Shown here in pieces: positions 1 to 12,640 of a stretch of DNA of 64,000 nt (positions are counted from its first letter, which is position 1; each line of letters starts with the position of its first letter). Source of the stretch: Anastatus disparis (Eukaryota > Arthropoda > Insecta > Hymenoptera > Eupelmidae); assembly GCA_017163975.1 (NCBI GenBank), contig JAFFSR010000245.1:2371001-2435000 (forward strand), written 5' to 3'. The notes beneath the pieces were generated by a model. That model was not told where the DNA came from, made no database searches, and saw only the letters and a program-made list of their open reading frames with translations. The position numbers were made by a program, and so were the translations under genes.

Positions 1-414
1 TATAAGCTTTTTCTGTCAGCTGTGTACCCAAAATCGTGAAAACTTTCTTAAAAAATCACCTTTTTTATCATGAAAATGGACTTTCAAGTACTCCATTTCT
101 TCGGCTCGGCTGTTCTCTACACTTTTTTGTCAAGTGGGATTCATTACTTTTAATTTCATAGGTTTGAAGTTCTTTTAAACTTATTATAACTCGAGATACA
201 GCCATTTTAAGATTTGAAAAAATACAATTTAACAAATTCTTCACATGCGCACTATGTTCCAAAACGACTTTTTATCAGACAAAATTAAGTAGCACCTAAT
301 AGGATAGGGTTACGGGGATCTACCAAAGCTAATTTTGAAGATCTTGTAATGTTCTCTTATGGAAAAATATTTATGAAAAGCTTTCTGTGACAGACATCTT
401 TCTTTTCAAAAATT

Positions 415-1500
415 TTTTTTTCAAAATTATCAAAATACTCTAAAATTAAAACTACGTTAAGAAAATTAATTTTTGAAAATTTTCCCTCTTTCGGTAACCG
501 CAAATAATTTCCCTGCAAATTTTAGAACAAATCTATCAAGTACTTTACGTAAAATAAAAATAAATAAATAAAGAAGAATCGAATTTTTCTTTTAAATCTT
601 TAAATTTTTCTATAATCGTAACCACGCTGAGAAAATTAGTTTTCAAAAGCTTATTTTCTTCAGACAATAGCGAATTGATTGTATACAAATTTTGAGGAAA
701 ATTGATAGTATGATTTACGCAAAATAAAAAATAAATGAAAAATGAAAATTTTTTTGAAAATATTCAAAATGATCTAAAACTAAAACTGCACTGAGAAAAT
801 TACTTTTTCAAAGCTTGTTCTCTTCAAACAGTAGCGAATAACTTGCATACAAATTTTGGAGCAAATCAATCGAATGGTTTTTGTAAAATAGAAAAAAAAT
901 AAAAAATTAGAATTTTTAAAACAATTTTAAAAATGCTCTAAAATTAAAAGTACGTTAAGAAAATCAGTTTTCAAAAGTTTTTCTTCTTTTGGCAGTCGAA
1001 AATAATTTCCGTACAAATTTTCAAGCAAATTCATCTACTAGTTTACGTAAATACCAAAAAAATGAGAAATCCAGATTTGAAAAAATATTTAAAATGGCTC
1101 TAAAATTAAAACTACGCTAAGAAAACCAATTTTCAATAGCTTCCCCCCAGTCAGACAAGAAAATAAATTGTCTGCAAAACTAGAAGCAAATCCATCAAGT
1201 AGTTCACGAAATCTAATTTACTAACTAAATACAAAAAATTTTTCCAAAAAGGCTAGTAAATTAGTTTTTTTTTTTTGGCAATCGCAAATAATTTTCATGC
1301 AAATTTTAGAGCGAACTCATCGAGTAGTTAGCGTAAAATGAAAAAATATGAAAATCAAAATTTTTTTTTAATTTTTAAAATGGCTCTGAAATTAAAACAA
1401 CACTAAGAAAACGAATTTTAAATATTTTCCGCACGAGTTGCACAAAAAAATAAACTGTAAAATTTGAAGCATATCGTAAGCAATTGCGTAAATGAGCACA
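415..1500. repeat. Degenerate tandem array, ~145-170 bp unit
   Basis: A block reading roughly TAAAACTACGYTAAGAAAAT recurs near 447, 618, 783, 940, 1101 and 1391, with a poor unit near 1245. Each is followed by a CAAATAATTTCCCTGCAAATTTT-like segment and a TCAAGTAGTTTACGTAAAAT-like segment. Units differ strongly from each other, so the array is old. A related stretch lies in opposite orientation at 62026-62390. Short reading frames here are side products of the repeat. Confidence 0.7.
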
Positions 1501-2302
1501 CACACACGCGCACACATAGACATTTTTTAAAAATCACTTTTTTCGACTCTTTGAGTACAACTATGCACAAATTAATGGAAAAATAGAAAAATAATTTTTT
1601 TATTGATACAATGCTTTCTCTGGGAGAAAGCAATTATAGAAGATTTTATTTTTATAATGGCGCATTTCATTTGATAAAATTTGCAAACGCTTCACAGTGT
1701 TTCATTTTAACCTAAAAATGGACAAAATCGTGTATCTCTAGGTTGCAATAGAATTTTCAGATTTTGAAACCGCAAAAATGCAGCTAGTTTAATTGTCTAT
1801 TTAGGAAAAATAGTAACATAGCATATTATTTACTGCGAGTGACCAAGAAAACGCCTTAATTTCAGAGTTTCCATTCTTTTTTCCATTTTTTTGTTATTTG
1901 TTATCTTTTTTGACATTCCTGATTATAAGGCGTATTTTTTTACAAACTAAAGTAAAAGACCTTTGATTTGCTTTTTTAAAAACATGGTTACATTTATTAT
2001 TGGCAATGATATGATCTCTTCAAATTATTAGTGTTTTTAATAAATATTAAAATTGTAATATCTATTAAAGGATAGTTCTGTTTTCCAACAAAACATTAAC
2101 AATAAATATTGACTTAAAAAAATATATACATAAAAAATCCTGAATCAAAATTAATTTTAAAACTTAAGACCAGGCCGGAGTAGAACCTGATACCAATCGA
2201 GTTATAATTAAGTCGTTTGTTATTTACTCAAGTATTTATCGGTGTATCTTTAAATTAAAGATCGAGCGCAACAGATATTATTATAATGAACTAAGTATAT
2301 AC

Positions 2303-2775
2303 AGCAGTGAAACTATATTTTGATATTCAAAAATATTTAGTTATATAATCACACTCGTAAAATAGGTACTCGTTTGCTGTTTTAAAGAAATAATATTTTA
2401 CATAAAAAAGTTAAGAGCAGGCCAGATTCTCTGTCCTTGGCTAATTGAGATTTTTGTTATTTACTCAAGTATTAATCGACGTATTTGCAAATTGAAGGTT
2501 AAGCGCAATAGATATTATTATTATTACAAACATTTATGCACAAAAAAATAAAATCTAATAATAATATCTATTGCGCTTAACCTTCAATTTGCAGATACAC
2601 CGATTAATACTTGAGTGAATAACAAAAATCTCAATTAGGCAAGGACAGAGAATCTGGCCTGCTCTAACTTTTTTATGTAAAATATTATTTCTTTAAAACA
2701 GCAAACGAGTACCTATTTTACGAGTGTGATTATATAACTATATATTTTTGAATATCAAAATATAGTTTCACTGCT
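2303..2775. repeat. 473-bp near-perfect palindrome
   Basis: Arms of ~220 bp (2303-2525 and 2556-2775) are nearly exact reverse complements around a ~30-bp spacer. A diverged direct copy of the inner half of the left arm lies just upstream at 2161-2300, sharing the AGGCC..., TTATTTACTCAAGTATT and GCGCAA.AGATATTATTAT blocks. This is a foldback or MITE-like unit with no coding capacity. Confidence 0.85.
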
Positions 2776-2958
2776 ATTTATATTTAGAAAACATAAACGT
2801 TTTTAAAATGCAAAAAACTCAATGTCGTAAGCCATAAGCTTTTTTTCTTTTAATCTTATTTCAGTAAACATATTATCAGAAAATATACACAGGTACTAAA
2901 AGTAGTGTACTAATGGTAGTATACTAATCGTTGCATAATACTATAGAAGTGTACTATA

Positions 2959-3319
2959 AGGTAGTACCGTCGTCAGCTATAATTTGTTTATCGTAAAAAT
3001 TAATAATACGTATGATGTTTTGAAACTTTTAACAATGTTAGTTTTTATTTCAAATATTATCTCCTTAAAATTTCAGATTTCTTTTTTGACTGTTTTTCTA
3101 GGATATATCTACTTGAACTTTATATTTTTATTACTATTAGGTCTAGAACGATCGAACTTTGAATGAGATTATTTTAAAGAAATGATCGGTAAAGCTACCT
3201 GAAATTCCACAGGAATAATACATGAAATAATAAAAACTTATTTTGTTGAAAGTTTCAAGAGATTATACTCCTTTTTAATTTTTATAAACAACAAACTATA
3301 GCTGACGACGGGACTACCT
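2959..3319. mobile_element. TA-flanked MITE, 361 bp
   Basis: The ends are inverted over ~43 bp (AGGTAGTACCGTCGTCAGCT on the left, complement ending ACGGGACTACCT on the right). They are directly flanked by TA on both sides (2957-2958 and 3320-3321), as expected for a Tc1/mariner-like or related TA-inserting family. There is no transposase. Confidence 0.7.
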
Positions 3320-4544
3320 TAAATAGAGAATATGGGATAAAAATTGGAACACCACGCACTCAAATATTCATAAATTTAAGGGTTCTAAAATTTTTCAAGC
3401 TACATTTAAACAATGAATTCGTGTACCTTAATTCAAAACCTACAAAAAACAATGTTTTGTATCATTTGAAAAAAAATTTAATCAAACAAGAGAGTAGAAA
3501 AAATTATTTTTTTTCCAAAATTATTATTTTGGGGCTCAATTTTGAGGATGTAAATGGGGTACTGGTAAAATATCATTATTTTATTTTTAATCTGTTTCAT
3601 TAAAGCGTTAAAATATGATCAAAGAAATTTTTTTTCAAATAAACAAGCCAGAATTGTTTCAAAATCTTGTTTTTAGGGAGATTCTCGACTTAAAATCGTT
3701 GTAACTAGGGTTCTATGGTACCTAAAAACGTTTTCAAGAAAGAAAATTTAATGGTTTCTCACTATACTTTAATAATCTGTGATGTATTCGTGTTCTCATT
3801 CCCTTTATATTAACGTTTAAAGAGAAACAAGCGAAAAAATCGGAAAAACCTTGGTTTTGACGGTTTGCTTAAGATATCTCTGTCACAGGAAGATTTTCAT
3901 AAATATTTTTTCATAATAGAATATCAAAAGACCTTCAAAATTAGCTCTGGTAGATCCTCGTAACCCTGTCCTATTAGGTGCTATTTAATTTTGTCTGATA
4001 AAAAGTCGTTTTGGAACATAGTGCGTCTGTGAGGAATTAGATAAATTGTATTTTTTCAAGTCTTAAACTGGCTGTATCTCGAGTTCTATTAAGGTTAAAA
4101 GAACTTCAAACCTATAAAATTAAAGGTAATATATCCCAATTTGAAAAAAATATAGAGAACAGCCTCGCCGAGGAATGGAATACTTAAAAGTCCATTTTCA
4201 TGATTAAAAAGGTGCTTTTTTAAGAAAATTTTCACGATTTTGGCTACACAGCTGACAGAAAAAGCTTATATTATTAGGTTAAATAATTATTTCTTATTCT
4301 TTTGATGTAAATGAAGTAAACTGCGTTGTCGTGAAACACGTAGATTCATTTTTAAGGTTTATACATGTTAAAATAAGAAATCTACTTAAAAACAGAAAAA
4401 AAAAATAATTTTTATTATTACAGGCAGAGTTTACCCATTTGCCTGTGCGGTTTAGTAGGTCTAGATCTATTTTTTAAATGTAAATAACTGATCTTAACAA
4501 CTTCTGCTAAGAATTTAGAAAATAATAAACACCCTAATATATAT

Positions 4545-5335
4545 ATATATGAGTAATGTCAATACTATTCACTAAATATCGTGAAATTTTGACCAAATTT
4601 TAGTATGTTGTTGTGCTTTATGAAAAAACGTTACAGTGCAAATTTCAGCCCTCTAGTAGTATTAGGACCAGAGCTATAATCCCTTCAAAGTAAAAAAATG
4701 GTTTATTTTACCCCTTTTCTGTGAGCTTATATCTCGACTCCCTGTAAACCGATTATAATTTACCAATTTTCATTTTCTTTGTTATAATGTATAGTATATT
4801 TAATGATTTTTTCATATTTTTAAATATTAATCTCCATTTATGGCAACCGAATTTCAACAAAAGAAATTTTTAAAAATTCGATTGTTTTCAAATCGCTGCT
4901 AAAACCGAACAAATGAACTGAAACACTTTTTATAAGTCTGATTATGAAGATATTTTCTAAACCTTTCAAATGAGCTCTGCTAAATTAAAATCAGCGGAAA
5001 GGAAGCCAAGATATAATTATTTCAAAAATAAACATTTTGTAAAAATCGCAATTTTTGCCATTTTTTAGGGTTTATAACTTTTTTTTATCAACTTAAATTT
5101 TCACAAAAATTTATTTGAAAGTAGTTATATGCATGTACAACAATTCCCTCATGAAAAATTTCTTGGCCCGGACCTTTGACACCTTCATCTAGATCATCGA
5201 AAATGCAGTATTCTTCATTTTGAATAAGTTAATACACTTACTACTTCCGACTAAACTGATCCAATTTGGTGATACAAAACCTTTTATATATTAAGAAAAA
5301 TCGAAATCAATATCAAAATCCTGAATTTACGCTGA
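4545..5335 (+). repeat. Left arm of ~780-bp inverted repeat pair
   Basis: This arm is the inverted partner of 14740-15520 across its full length, with moderate divergence. Examples are GAGTAATGTCAATACT at 4551 against AGCATTGACATTACTC near 15504, and CTGAATTTA at 5320 against TAAATTCAG at 14744. Both arms start at a short TA run. It is best read as one TIR of a large non-autonomous DNA element. The 9.4 kb between the arms is mostly later insertions. Confidence 0.75.
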
Positions 5336-5491
5336 TGTCAATATACGACTTTTTATTATTACGTGCAAAAGGTACGTCCCACTTACCCGTTGTGATAATT
5401 CAGTATTGATGAAAAATCAATAAATTAAAATTATCGTGTTAAATCATCTGCTGCTTACGACCGAATATGCTATTTCCTCCCCTCTCCGCCC
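5333..5491 (+). mobile_element. MITE copy B, left piece (split by LINE-A1)
   Basis: This is homologous to 7107-7260 (MITE copy A): ATACGA.TTTTTATTA, GTACGTCC.ACTTACCCGTT and GACCGA.TATGCT recur in the same order. The similarity stops at CTCCGCCC and resumes at 13206, so this piece and 13206-13490 are one element interrupted by LINE-A1. Confidence 0.65.
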
Positions 5492-5938
5492 GTTAGTATT
5501 CACTGATACGCTGCTTCGGCTCTGTCTTTTTTTACTCTAATATTTTTTATTTTACTTCGCCAAGTGAATCTTTTTACAGATAATCGTCCAGTTGGGGGTC
5601 CCCAAGACTTGGCTTGACTTGCTTGCACTTGTGCATCTGCATCTCTCGGATCCTGGACGTTTTTCTGTCTTTGTGCATCGCTCTATTTAGCATTGTCATT
5701 TTTTTAGTTTGTACTGCTGTTTCTGTTGGTTCAAGAATGGCTGAAGCATTACTGGTTGCTGTTTTGACTGTGAAGTGTTGAGTGTGTGGTGCAGTGGGGG
5801 GATGCAGTTACATCTTCATGCCTTATGCATGTGTCACATATAGTTTTTGCATAAGCTACATAACTTACAATATTTTTGGCGCTAAATTGACTATCTTTCA
5901 GGCGAACCTTTCAAGTGCGTCATTAGTAGCTCCATCTA

Positions 5939-6214
5939 CACTGAAAAAAAGTTAGAGCAAACGATGCCCTCTTACGGATATATGATGCTCTAACGGCGGG
6001 CTACTACGTGCCCTTTCGATTTAGAACGTATGTTGTCCGCTTTTGGAAAGCACTCGCGCGGCTTTAGCTGATATGTGACGCAAACTTTGAGTATACACCT
6101 CGTCCTTCGATTTAGGACGGATGTTGCCCGGAATTAGGAAAACATATATTCAAAACTCGAGAGTTGCTGTTTACCGACATGCGGTGCTAGTAGAATCCCA
6201 AACTTTTTTCAGTG
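5939..6214. mobile_element. MITE with CACTGAAAAAA ends
   Basis: The termini CACTGAAAAAAAGTT and AACTTTTTTCAGTG are inverted, and TA lies on both sides (5937-5938, 6215-6216). The 276-bp interior repeats a TTCGATTTAG.ACG.ATGTTG.CCG block twice (near 6018 and 6109). It is non-coding and sits in the 5' leader of LINE-A1. Confidence 0.8.
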
Positions 6215-7000
6215 TATGGGTTACCTTGTCTACTGTCTTATCTACTCTATGGATAAGTGTCAGGTAATTACCATACTTAAGGCGCGTTTCCACCTGGTCT
6301 TTTGATTTTATATATTTGACGTGCGGATTTTAAATAGCTTATTATATTGCTTTTTTACTATATTCCTGATTTCTTTTATATTTATTTCCAAATGTGATAT
6401 ACTTGGGCGGAGAGTTTCACAGGCCAGTTTTTATCTTTATTTTTGTTTTGCTTTTATTATTATTTTTATTTCTCTGACGCTACTTCTGCTACTATCTTTT
6501 ATTCCTTTTTTATCATATCATAAATTCTGCATCATGCTTGGTCCTCTCACTTCTCTTGACATTTTAAACAGTTTAAGGTGGTTCGATATCCATAATCATA
6601 ATAGTGTGGTTGTACAGAAAATTTTATTATAGGTTAATACTCTTGCGCATGTACAGCTTACCACGATTCAACTTCTCGGCCTGCGGTTGCTTGGCTATCT
6701 ATGTATAATATAACCTATTCGTAGATTGCTTCTGAAAAATGTTTTGAAACAGGGTCGTCATGCATCAACTGAGCTGGTAGACGTATTTAAAAAGCAAAAT
6801 TTTGTAGTTTCTGATTGAATATTTCTTCTAAATAAGCGTTAACGTAACAGTTTTTGCATATCAATCGAAAAGTAATTATCTTGACTATCTCTGGCCAGTT
6901 TTTGAATATTTTCGTATCACAATTCACAAAGATATGGCATGAAATGTATCAACTTTCGATAGATTACCATACTAACTAATGTTAAAATAGTATATTATTA

Positions 7001-7800
7001 ACCTAGGGAGAGAAGTTGACCATTAAATGCTCGCGTAAGATTTGCCCCCGAGCGCAGCGAGGGGGCAAATACGCGAGCAATTGATGGTCAACTTCTCTTC
7101 CGAGGTGAATATACGATTTTTTCTTATTCCCGGCGAAAAGTACGTCCAACTTACCCGTTGTGATAATTCGTTTTTGATGATAAATCATTAAAATAAAAAT
7201 ACCGCGATGAATCGCTTGCTGCTATTGACCGAGTATGCTCTATCCTTCTCTGCCCCTCTCCCACTGATGATAAATCATTAAAATAAACCATCAATATTTC
7301 ACTCACATTTTATAATTTACACACTTTATAACACACTGCAATTTATAATTCACAAAATAAAACAAGTTAGGTTTTAATAATAAAATATTTAAAATTACTA
7401 TATAAGAAAAATAAAGAAAAAGATATACTGCTTGTTGTAACCGGCAAAGAAGGCTAGACATAGCCCCCTCCATTCGCGGCTACCTTTATTGTACACATAA
7501 GGGAAAGAAAGAGAGAGGGAGAGAGTCAATTCTTAAAGCCGGCGGACAGAGAAGGATAGACGCAACCCTCTCTATTCTGTATGAAAAAGAAAGAGAGAGG
7601 GAGAGAGTCAATGTCTAACGCCGGCGGACAGAGAAGGATAGACGTAGCCCTCTCTATTCTTAACTGCCGTGAAAAACAGAGCGTCAACACGATTGCGCAT
7701 CGCTAGTGCGCCGAGCCGCCGTAGATAATGCTTAACTTCTCTCTCAGAAAGTAGACGTCTTTCGACGTACTTTTCGCCAGGGGATAAGAAAAAATTAATT
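7001..7800. mobile_element. MITE copy A with palindromic head
   Basis: A 106-bp GC-rich palindrome (7001-7106) is followed by sequence whose start (7107-7150, ATACGATTTTTTCTTATTCC and GCGAAAAGTACG) is inverted at 7755-7795 (CGTACTTTTCGCC.GGGGATAAGAAAAAAT). It is about 0.8 kb with no coding capacity. It is the reference for the interrupted copy B (5333-5491 plus 13206-13490). It sits between the LINE-A1 leader and ORF1. Confidence 0.65.
7504..7665. repeat. Two 82-bp tandem units
   Basis: AAAGAAAGAGAGAGGGAGAG...GCCGGCGGACAGAGAAGG...CCCTCTCTATTCT occurs twice with an offset of about 82 bp. A more diverged third version lies upstream near 7440 and in copy B near 13400. It is internal to the MITE. 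Confidence 0.7.
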
Positions 7801-7940
7801 TTCAGGATGTGAAAAAATCAAGTCGTGAAAAAGGTCTCAAATTTCGATGAAACTTGTATCGAGCCTTAAAAAACAATCTCAAAAAGTTTCATGATCATGG
7901 TATCACAAGTAATTTTGTATCGAACCACTTATAAAATACC

Positions 7941-9692
7941 ATCAAGGACTGCTGCGCTATTTGCGGTTATCCCGCTGATAATACAAGAGGGTCGAAAAAA
8001 TTAATGCAGTGTTTTACATATCGGCAGTGCTGCGATGTAAAATGTATGAAGCGTGTGCCTCATGATAACGATGGTAATCCGAAATATGATTGTGAGAGAT
8101 GTATAGCTGGCCGACCTATCGCTTCTCCCGTTGCCCCATTCACTGGCACAGGCGCTGAACCACGCAATGTTACTATGCGCGGAACTTCTATAACCTGGCC
8201 TATCGTTGCTTCTACTCTATCACGAGGATGCTCACCTGTTGCACTGGTTACAAAAGCACAAGGACATTCTGTGATTAAGAAGAAGACCGATTCGCCCTGT
8301 CCTGCGGTGGTTAGAGGAGAACATAAGTATTAATTTGGTTAATGAGAAATTTAGTGGTGGTGCTGCATTGGTCACCCTGGATAGCAATATTAGTAAAGAT
8401 AAAGATAGTGGTATAAAGCAGAGTAATGATGGTGCTGATTCTTCCTCAGTACAGGTAGCTGCGTCTGCTTTAAAGAGTGCGTTATCCTGCAGACTCGAGC
8501 TGATTCAAAAAGATCTTACTCGATTTCCGGCTTTTGAGAGCCATATTATAAATAGTGGGCTGCAGGATATCGTGACTAAAATGGAGAGTGAAAATTAAAT
8601 TATTAAGAATTTACATGCTAGGCAGACGCAGCTGCTAGAGGAGAATAGTAAACTCAGGGGAATGATAGGTACCTTGGAGAGGGAGTTATTGTCTCCTCTA
8701 AACGGCATGCCTGAAAAGTTTTTTAAATCTCTCACGACTAATTTTAATAATATACAGGCATTTTTAGGTAATGAATTCAATGAAGTAGACAACAACTTTT
8801 CTTAACTTATGACCGAGGTGGCTGAGGTAGTGCAGACCGTTAATGATCTTACGTCCCAGGACGAACACTTACTCAACACCAACACTAACACTGAAATGCC
8901 TGTAAATTCGAATATAACACAATCATTTAAACGTACAGATAGTAGCTCTCATAACACAAACACTGAAGTACCTGAAGAGAGGCATCCTGTCATGCTGTGG
9001 AGAGGTGTGGTTCTGGGAATAGTGTCTTGATGATGTCGAGCGAACTGGACTGCTCTGCGGCTAATGTCGGGCTGGAGGATTATGCTTGCGCCGTTCTGGG
9101 AACCATACTTCCGACTTTTGAACGTTCAAATATTGTATCTAATACTGAAATCTCTAATTCTGAAAATAAAAATAAGGACAGGAAGTCTACAGGGCGTGAG
9201 ATCGTTGGTGGTCCGAGTGTTGCATTCTCATTGTTGGTTAGACTTTCTGGAGATGACTTGGCGCAGAAGGTGTGTATGGCTGAGCGTAGATTAACGGATT
9301 TTTCGAAAGTAGATTTGAATCCCTTTCTCCTTGGCAGTTTTTCTAATACCAAGCACCATTCTCAAATATATATATATATATATATATAAATGAGTATCTT
9401 GAAAAAGATGAATATATTAAATCTTAAAAAGTATGCTAAAGGAAAAGGTTTCAAATTTGTTTGTCATAGAGGTGGTAAATTTATGGTGTGGAGGGAGAGG
9501 GGGAAGAGAGTACACAGATTTGAGAGTGAACATGATTTAAATGAAATATTAGATAAATCTAAATGTAATGTACAGAATTATGTTAACGTAACTGATATTG
9601 GGAAACACGATGAAGTTGTAATAAATAATGGTTCTACTGATAATGATAAATTTAAACCTCAAAATAGTGGGATAAGCTCGAATCATAAATAA
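7941..9692 (+). pseudogene. LINE-A1 ORF1 (PHD-like finger, coiled coil, FP-like C-terminus), broken
   Basis: ORF1 of this LINE group makes a nucleic-acid-binding protein that accompanies the element RNA. The frame opens at 7935 and shows a Cys-rich finger (CCAICGY..., then C.TYRQCC, CDVKC, CERC). A conventional ATG occurs only at 8004; the ACC-ATC at 7938 may be a mutated start. A frame shift near 8333 leads to a coiled-coil-like region running to ~8802, with in-frame TAA codons at 8596 and ~8803. The C-terminal part (9390-9692: KGFKFVCHRGGKFMVW, then a DLNEIL helix) matches the C-terminus of LINE-B ORF1. A (TA)n run at 9368-9388 lies just before it. At least two shifts and three stops make it non-functional. 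Confidence 0.75.
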
Positions 9693-9737
9693 ATTAAAAA
9701 TCATGCAACATCCTTAAATAAAGCCTCTCCCCAATGA

Positions 9738-12640
9738 TTGCGCCGGTCCTCTTCGGAGAGTCGAACAGGGAGGAGGGATGAACTGCGCACGTGCTTTTTG
9801 AATGTGACCTCTTTGAGAACTCATATTGGGCAAGTGCGTGAACTTCTAAGTGGTTATCATTCTTACGACATATTTGGAGTTGCTGAGACCTGGCTGGGTC
9901 CGTCTGTATCGGATAACGTCATTTAGGTCAGGGGGTACAAAGTGTTTAGAAAGGACAGAAACTTGCGTGGTGGAGGAGTTGCCTTGTATATTAAGGATCA
10001 TCTGAAATGCACTATTGTGGCCACTTCGGAGACGCAAACTAGTAATAGTAGCAGTAAGCCGAAGGTGCGTGAATATATTTTCTATTCTGTGCAAGTTGAT
10101 AGCTCCTGTGCTAGTTTTTTTTATTTATCGTCCTCCTGCTGTTTCGTTTCTTAGAAACTCTAACTTGTTAAATAATTTAAGAAATTTTTGTTTGGACTAT
10201 TCCCATAAAATCATGATGGTGGACTTGAATGCCGATCTCCTTAAAGGGAGCAGTGATGCCAAGTTTCTTAGTAAGCTGTCAGCTGAGCTTTCGTTACAGT
10301 TGGTCTAGCACGGTGCTACGCAACATACTCCGACGTTTCACACGTGGATTGACCTGATCTTTGTCGATGACAACGACGTGGTGCTTGATGCATGGAACGT
10401 ACCAGCTAGCTTTCACAGACGGCATAATTTAAAATTTAAAACTGACAGAAGACGAGCAGTATCTTCTTAAGTTTCAGCAGTTGCGTAACGTGGTAGATGA
10501 ACAGACGGACCATGCGAAGACTGCTTATATTCACAATAGACTGTTTGATGCTCTTGCGGGTGGTAATGTCTGGAAGGAGTTGTGAGACCTGGGACATTGC
10601 CGGGGTGACAGTCTCGCCGCAAGAGGATAGTTAAAAGCGATTGAGAATTCTTTCTTAATGCAATGAAAGTGGGTTTACCTTTAAACCAATCAGTTTTAAT
10701 GATGTTGTTCTTGCAATTTCACAGTTTTCCTCACAGGCTCGTAGTGAGGATGGCATTCCGCAAAGCGTGAAAGTTATAGCTTTACCATTTATTGGTGAAC
10801 ATCATATGACTCTGTTCAATTCCTCTTTTGCACGGGGTGTCTTCCCTTGTTGCTGGAAGCAAGCACGTATTATACCATTGAAAAAGTGTGCTGCACCTAA
10901 ACAGCCAACAGATTTCAAGCCTATAGCCATCTTATGTTTTTTTCTAAAGGTTCTTGAGAAGATCGCCCATGACCAACTGCAGCAGTACATTACATTCAAA
11001 AAATTGCTCGATCCTAAGCAGATGGGCTTCGGGAAAAACCATTCTACGCAGATTGCTGTACTTAAGCTTACAGACGATATAAGGTCAGGTCTAGACAGGA
11101 AACTTGTCACGTTACTAGTACTTTTTGACTTTAGTAAGGCATTCAACACAATCCCTCCCTCCAAACTTCTTGCAAGGCTTAGATCGATGGGATTCTCCAG
11201 GGCCGCACTCGGATGGATTAACTCCTATTTACCAGGTAGGAAACAAATGGTTTCCACGCATTTAAAGGAGAAATCAAATTAGCTAACAACCAATCTAGGA
11301 GTACCTCAGGGCCCGGTGCTTGGGCCTCAGTTGTTTTGCCTTTACATAAATGTCGTACGTGACGCACTGGACTCTGGTTGCGTCAGGCATCTGCTGTATG
11401 CGGATGATCTTTAAATTTATACACAGGCCCCTTATGATGATGTGGATAAGGGGATACTTATCTTACAGAGGTCGGCTAGGGGGTGGGCTGCTAGTATTTC
11501 TCTCACTTCGAATGCTAGTAGAACAAAGGCGATCATCTTTGGAAGTCATCGTTTTATTAAAAATTTTGATTTGGGAGAGCCAAGGAAGATTGACCTAGGG
11601 AGCGGTATCGGTATTCTTTTCTCTGACACCGTTACGAGCTTTGGTGTTGTACTTGACTCTTAATTGTCGCTGGAATCGCACATTATTATGATGACTAAAA
11701 AATTCAATAGAGTGATTTATAATCTGCGGTTTTTCCGCCGGTACACCACCGAGGCTTTGCGTAAACAACTTGCAACCGCCCTGCTGTTCTCACATTTTGA
11801 TTACTGCTCAGTAGTTTTGCTTGGTGCTTCGAAGGAGTTACGAAGACGGCTTCAGACAATTTAAAATTCATTAGTGAGATATGTATTAGGTGTGAGGATG
11901 GGTGATCATATCTGTCGCCATAGTCATGCTGTGGGTTGGCTACGTACTGATTCGAGAAGACAATGACTGTACTTATGTACAAAATCGTACATATAAATGC
12001 TCCTGAATATCTAGTGGGTCTCTTCACTAGATATATACCTAGAGCAACCACCAGGGGTGCACCACGAAGGGTACTGCAAGATTAAAGATCTTGCAGTGCC
12101 CTTCATGCGCACTGAGCCTGGAAGAAATTCCTTTCATTTTTGGGACTCCCTGCCTACTGATATTAAGAGCATGACGAAGCTGCTCGCCTTCTAATAATAT
12201 TTCCAGTCTTAACTTAAGAATAAACGATGCGTTTAATCGAGTTCTTTTGCTACAAAGAAAAAATTTGTAAGATTAACTTCTAGTGCGGACAACTCAAGAA
12301 ATCCACTAAAATATACATACAAAGTTATAATAAAAACTTTCAATGTATCATATTTTAAGGTTAGGTTTGTCGAGTTTGATATCTCATTTCCAATCTCAGC
12401 TCATAAAAGAATAACAAGTCTAAATGATTTTTTTATTTTAACAAAAATTATTATATTAATATAGCTTTAGTGCGGACAAGTCATTATATTTCCTTAATTT
12501 ATGAATTTAAAAAGATATTGATAAAATGAAAAAAAGCAAAACTCGATTGCTGCAGCTCCGACATCCCGTTAAAAATCTTCCATCAATCAGCAGTTTTAAA
12601 GATGCTCTGAGGAGGTATTTACTCGACCTCGATTAAATAG
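9738..12640 (+). pseudogene. LINE-A1 ORF2 (APE endonuclease + reverse transcriptase), broken
   Basis: The endonuclease would nick target DNA and the RT would copy the element RNA. Endonuclease parts are seen at 9800-10420: LNVTSLR, AETWLG, RGGGVALYI, YRPPAV, and VDLNADL at the GDFN position; TWIDLIFVD follows. RT parts are at 10690-11880: GFGKNHSTQ, FDFSKAFN (the family usually has FDFSKAFD), GVPQGPVLGP and YADDL. The region between endonuclease and RT (10440-10690) is shortened and full of stops. Further stops fall at ~11281, 11412, 11661 and 11863. The C-terminal end (12549-12640, ending LLDLD) is separated by a 360-bp insert. LINE-A2 at 22805-24758 is the closest relative in the window and shows the uninterrupted RT. 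Confidence 0.85.
12185..12545. other. Unidentified 360-bp insert in LINE-A1 ORF2
   Basis: LINE-A2 runs straight from the SLPADI region to SRFKAALQRF. LINE-A1 has ~360 bp of unrelated AT-rich sequence in between. TTCTAGTGCGGACAACTC (~12280) and TTTAGTGCGGACAAGTC (~12467) form an internal direct repeat. There are no coding features and no clear target duplication. Confidence 0.5.

Larger units (their letters stand above)
1..4270. mobile_element. Long-TIR foldback DNA element
   Basis: The first ~395 bases recur inverted at about 3875-4270. The shared sequence includes the GGCTC/GAGCC blocks near 105 and 4165, the TTTTATCAGACAAAATTA block near 270 with its complement near 3995, and the terminal TATAAGCTTTTTCTGTCAGC with its complement ending at 4270. 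This is the layout of a DNA transposon with long terminal inverted repeats. No transposase frame is present, so it looks non-autonomous. The left terminus coincides with the window edge and could extend further left. The interior holds a tandem array, a palindrome and a small MITE, listed separately. The superfamily cannot be assigned. Confidence 0.75.

Noticed and set aside
6321..6632. 103-codon hydrophobic frame
   Set aside because: It lies in the T-rich LINE-A1 leader; hydrophobicity is expected from TTT/ATT codons.
7001..7106. Bacterial terminator or contamination
   Set aside because: The GC-rich palindrome is inside an AT-rich MITE and related palindromes occur at other eukaryotic element sites in the window.
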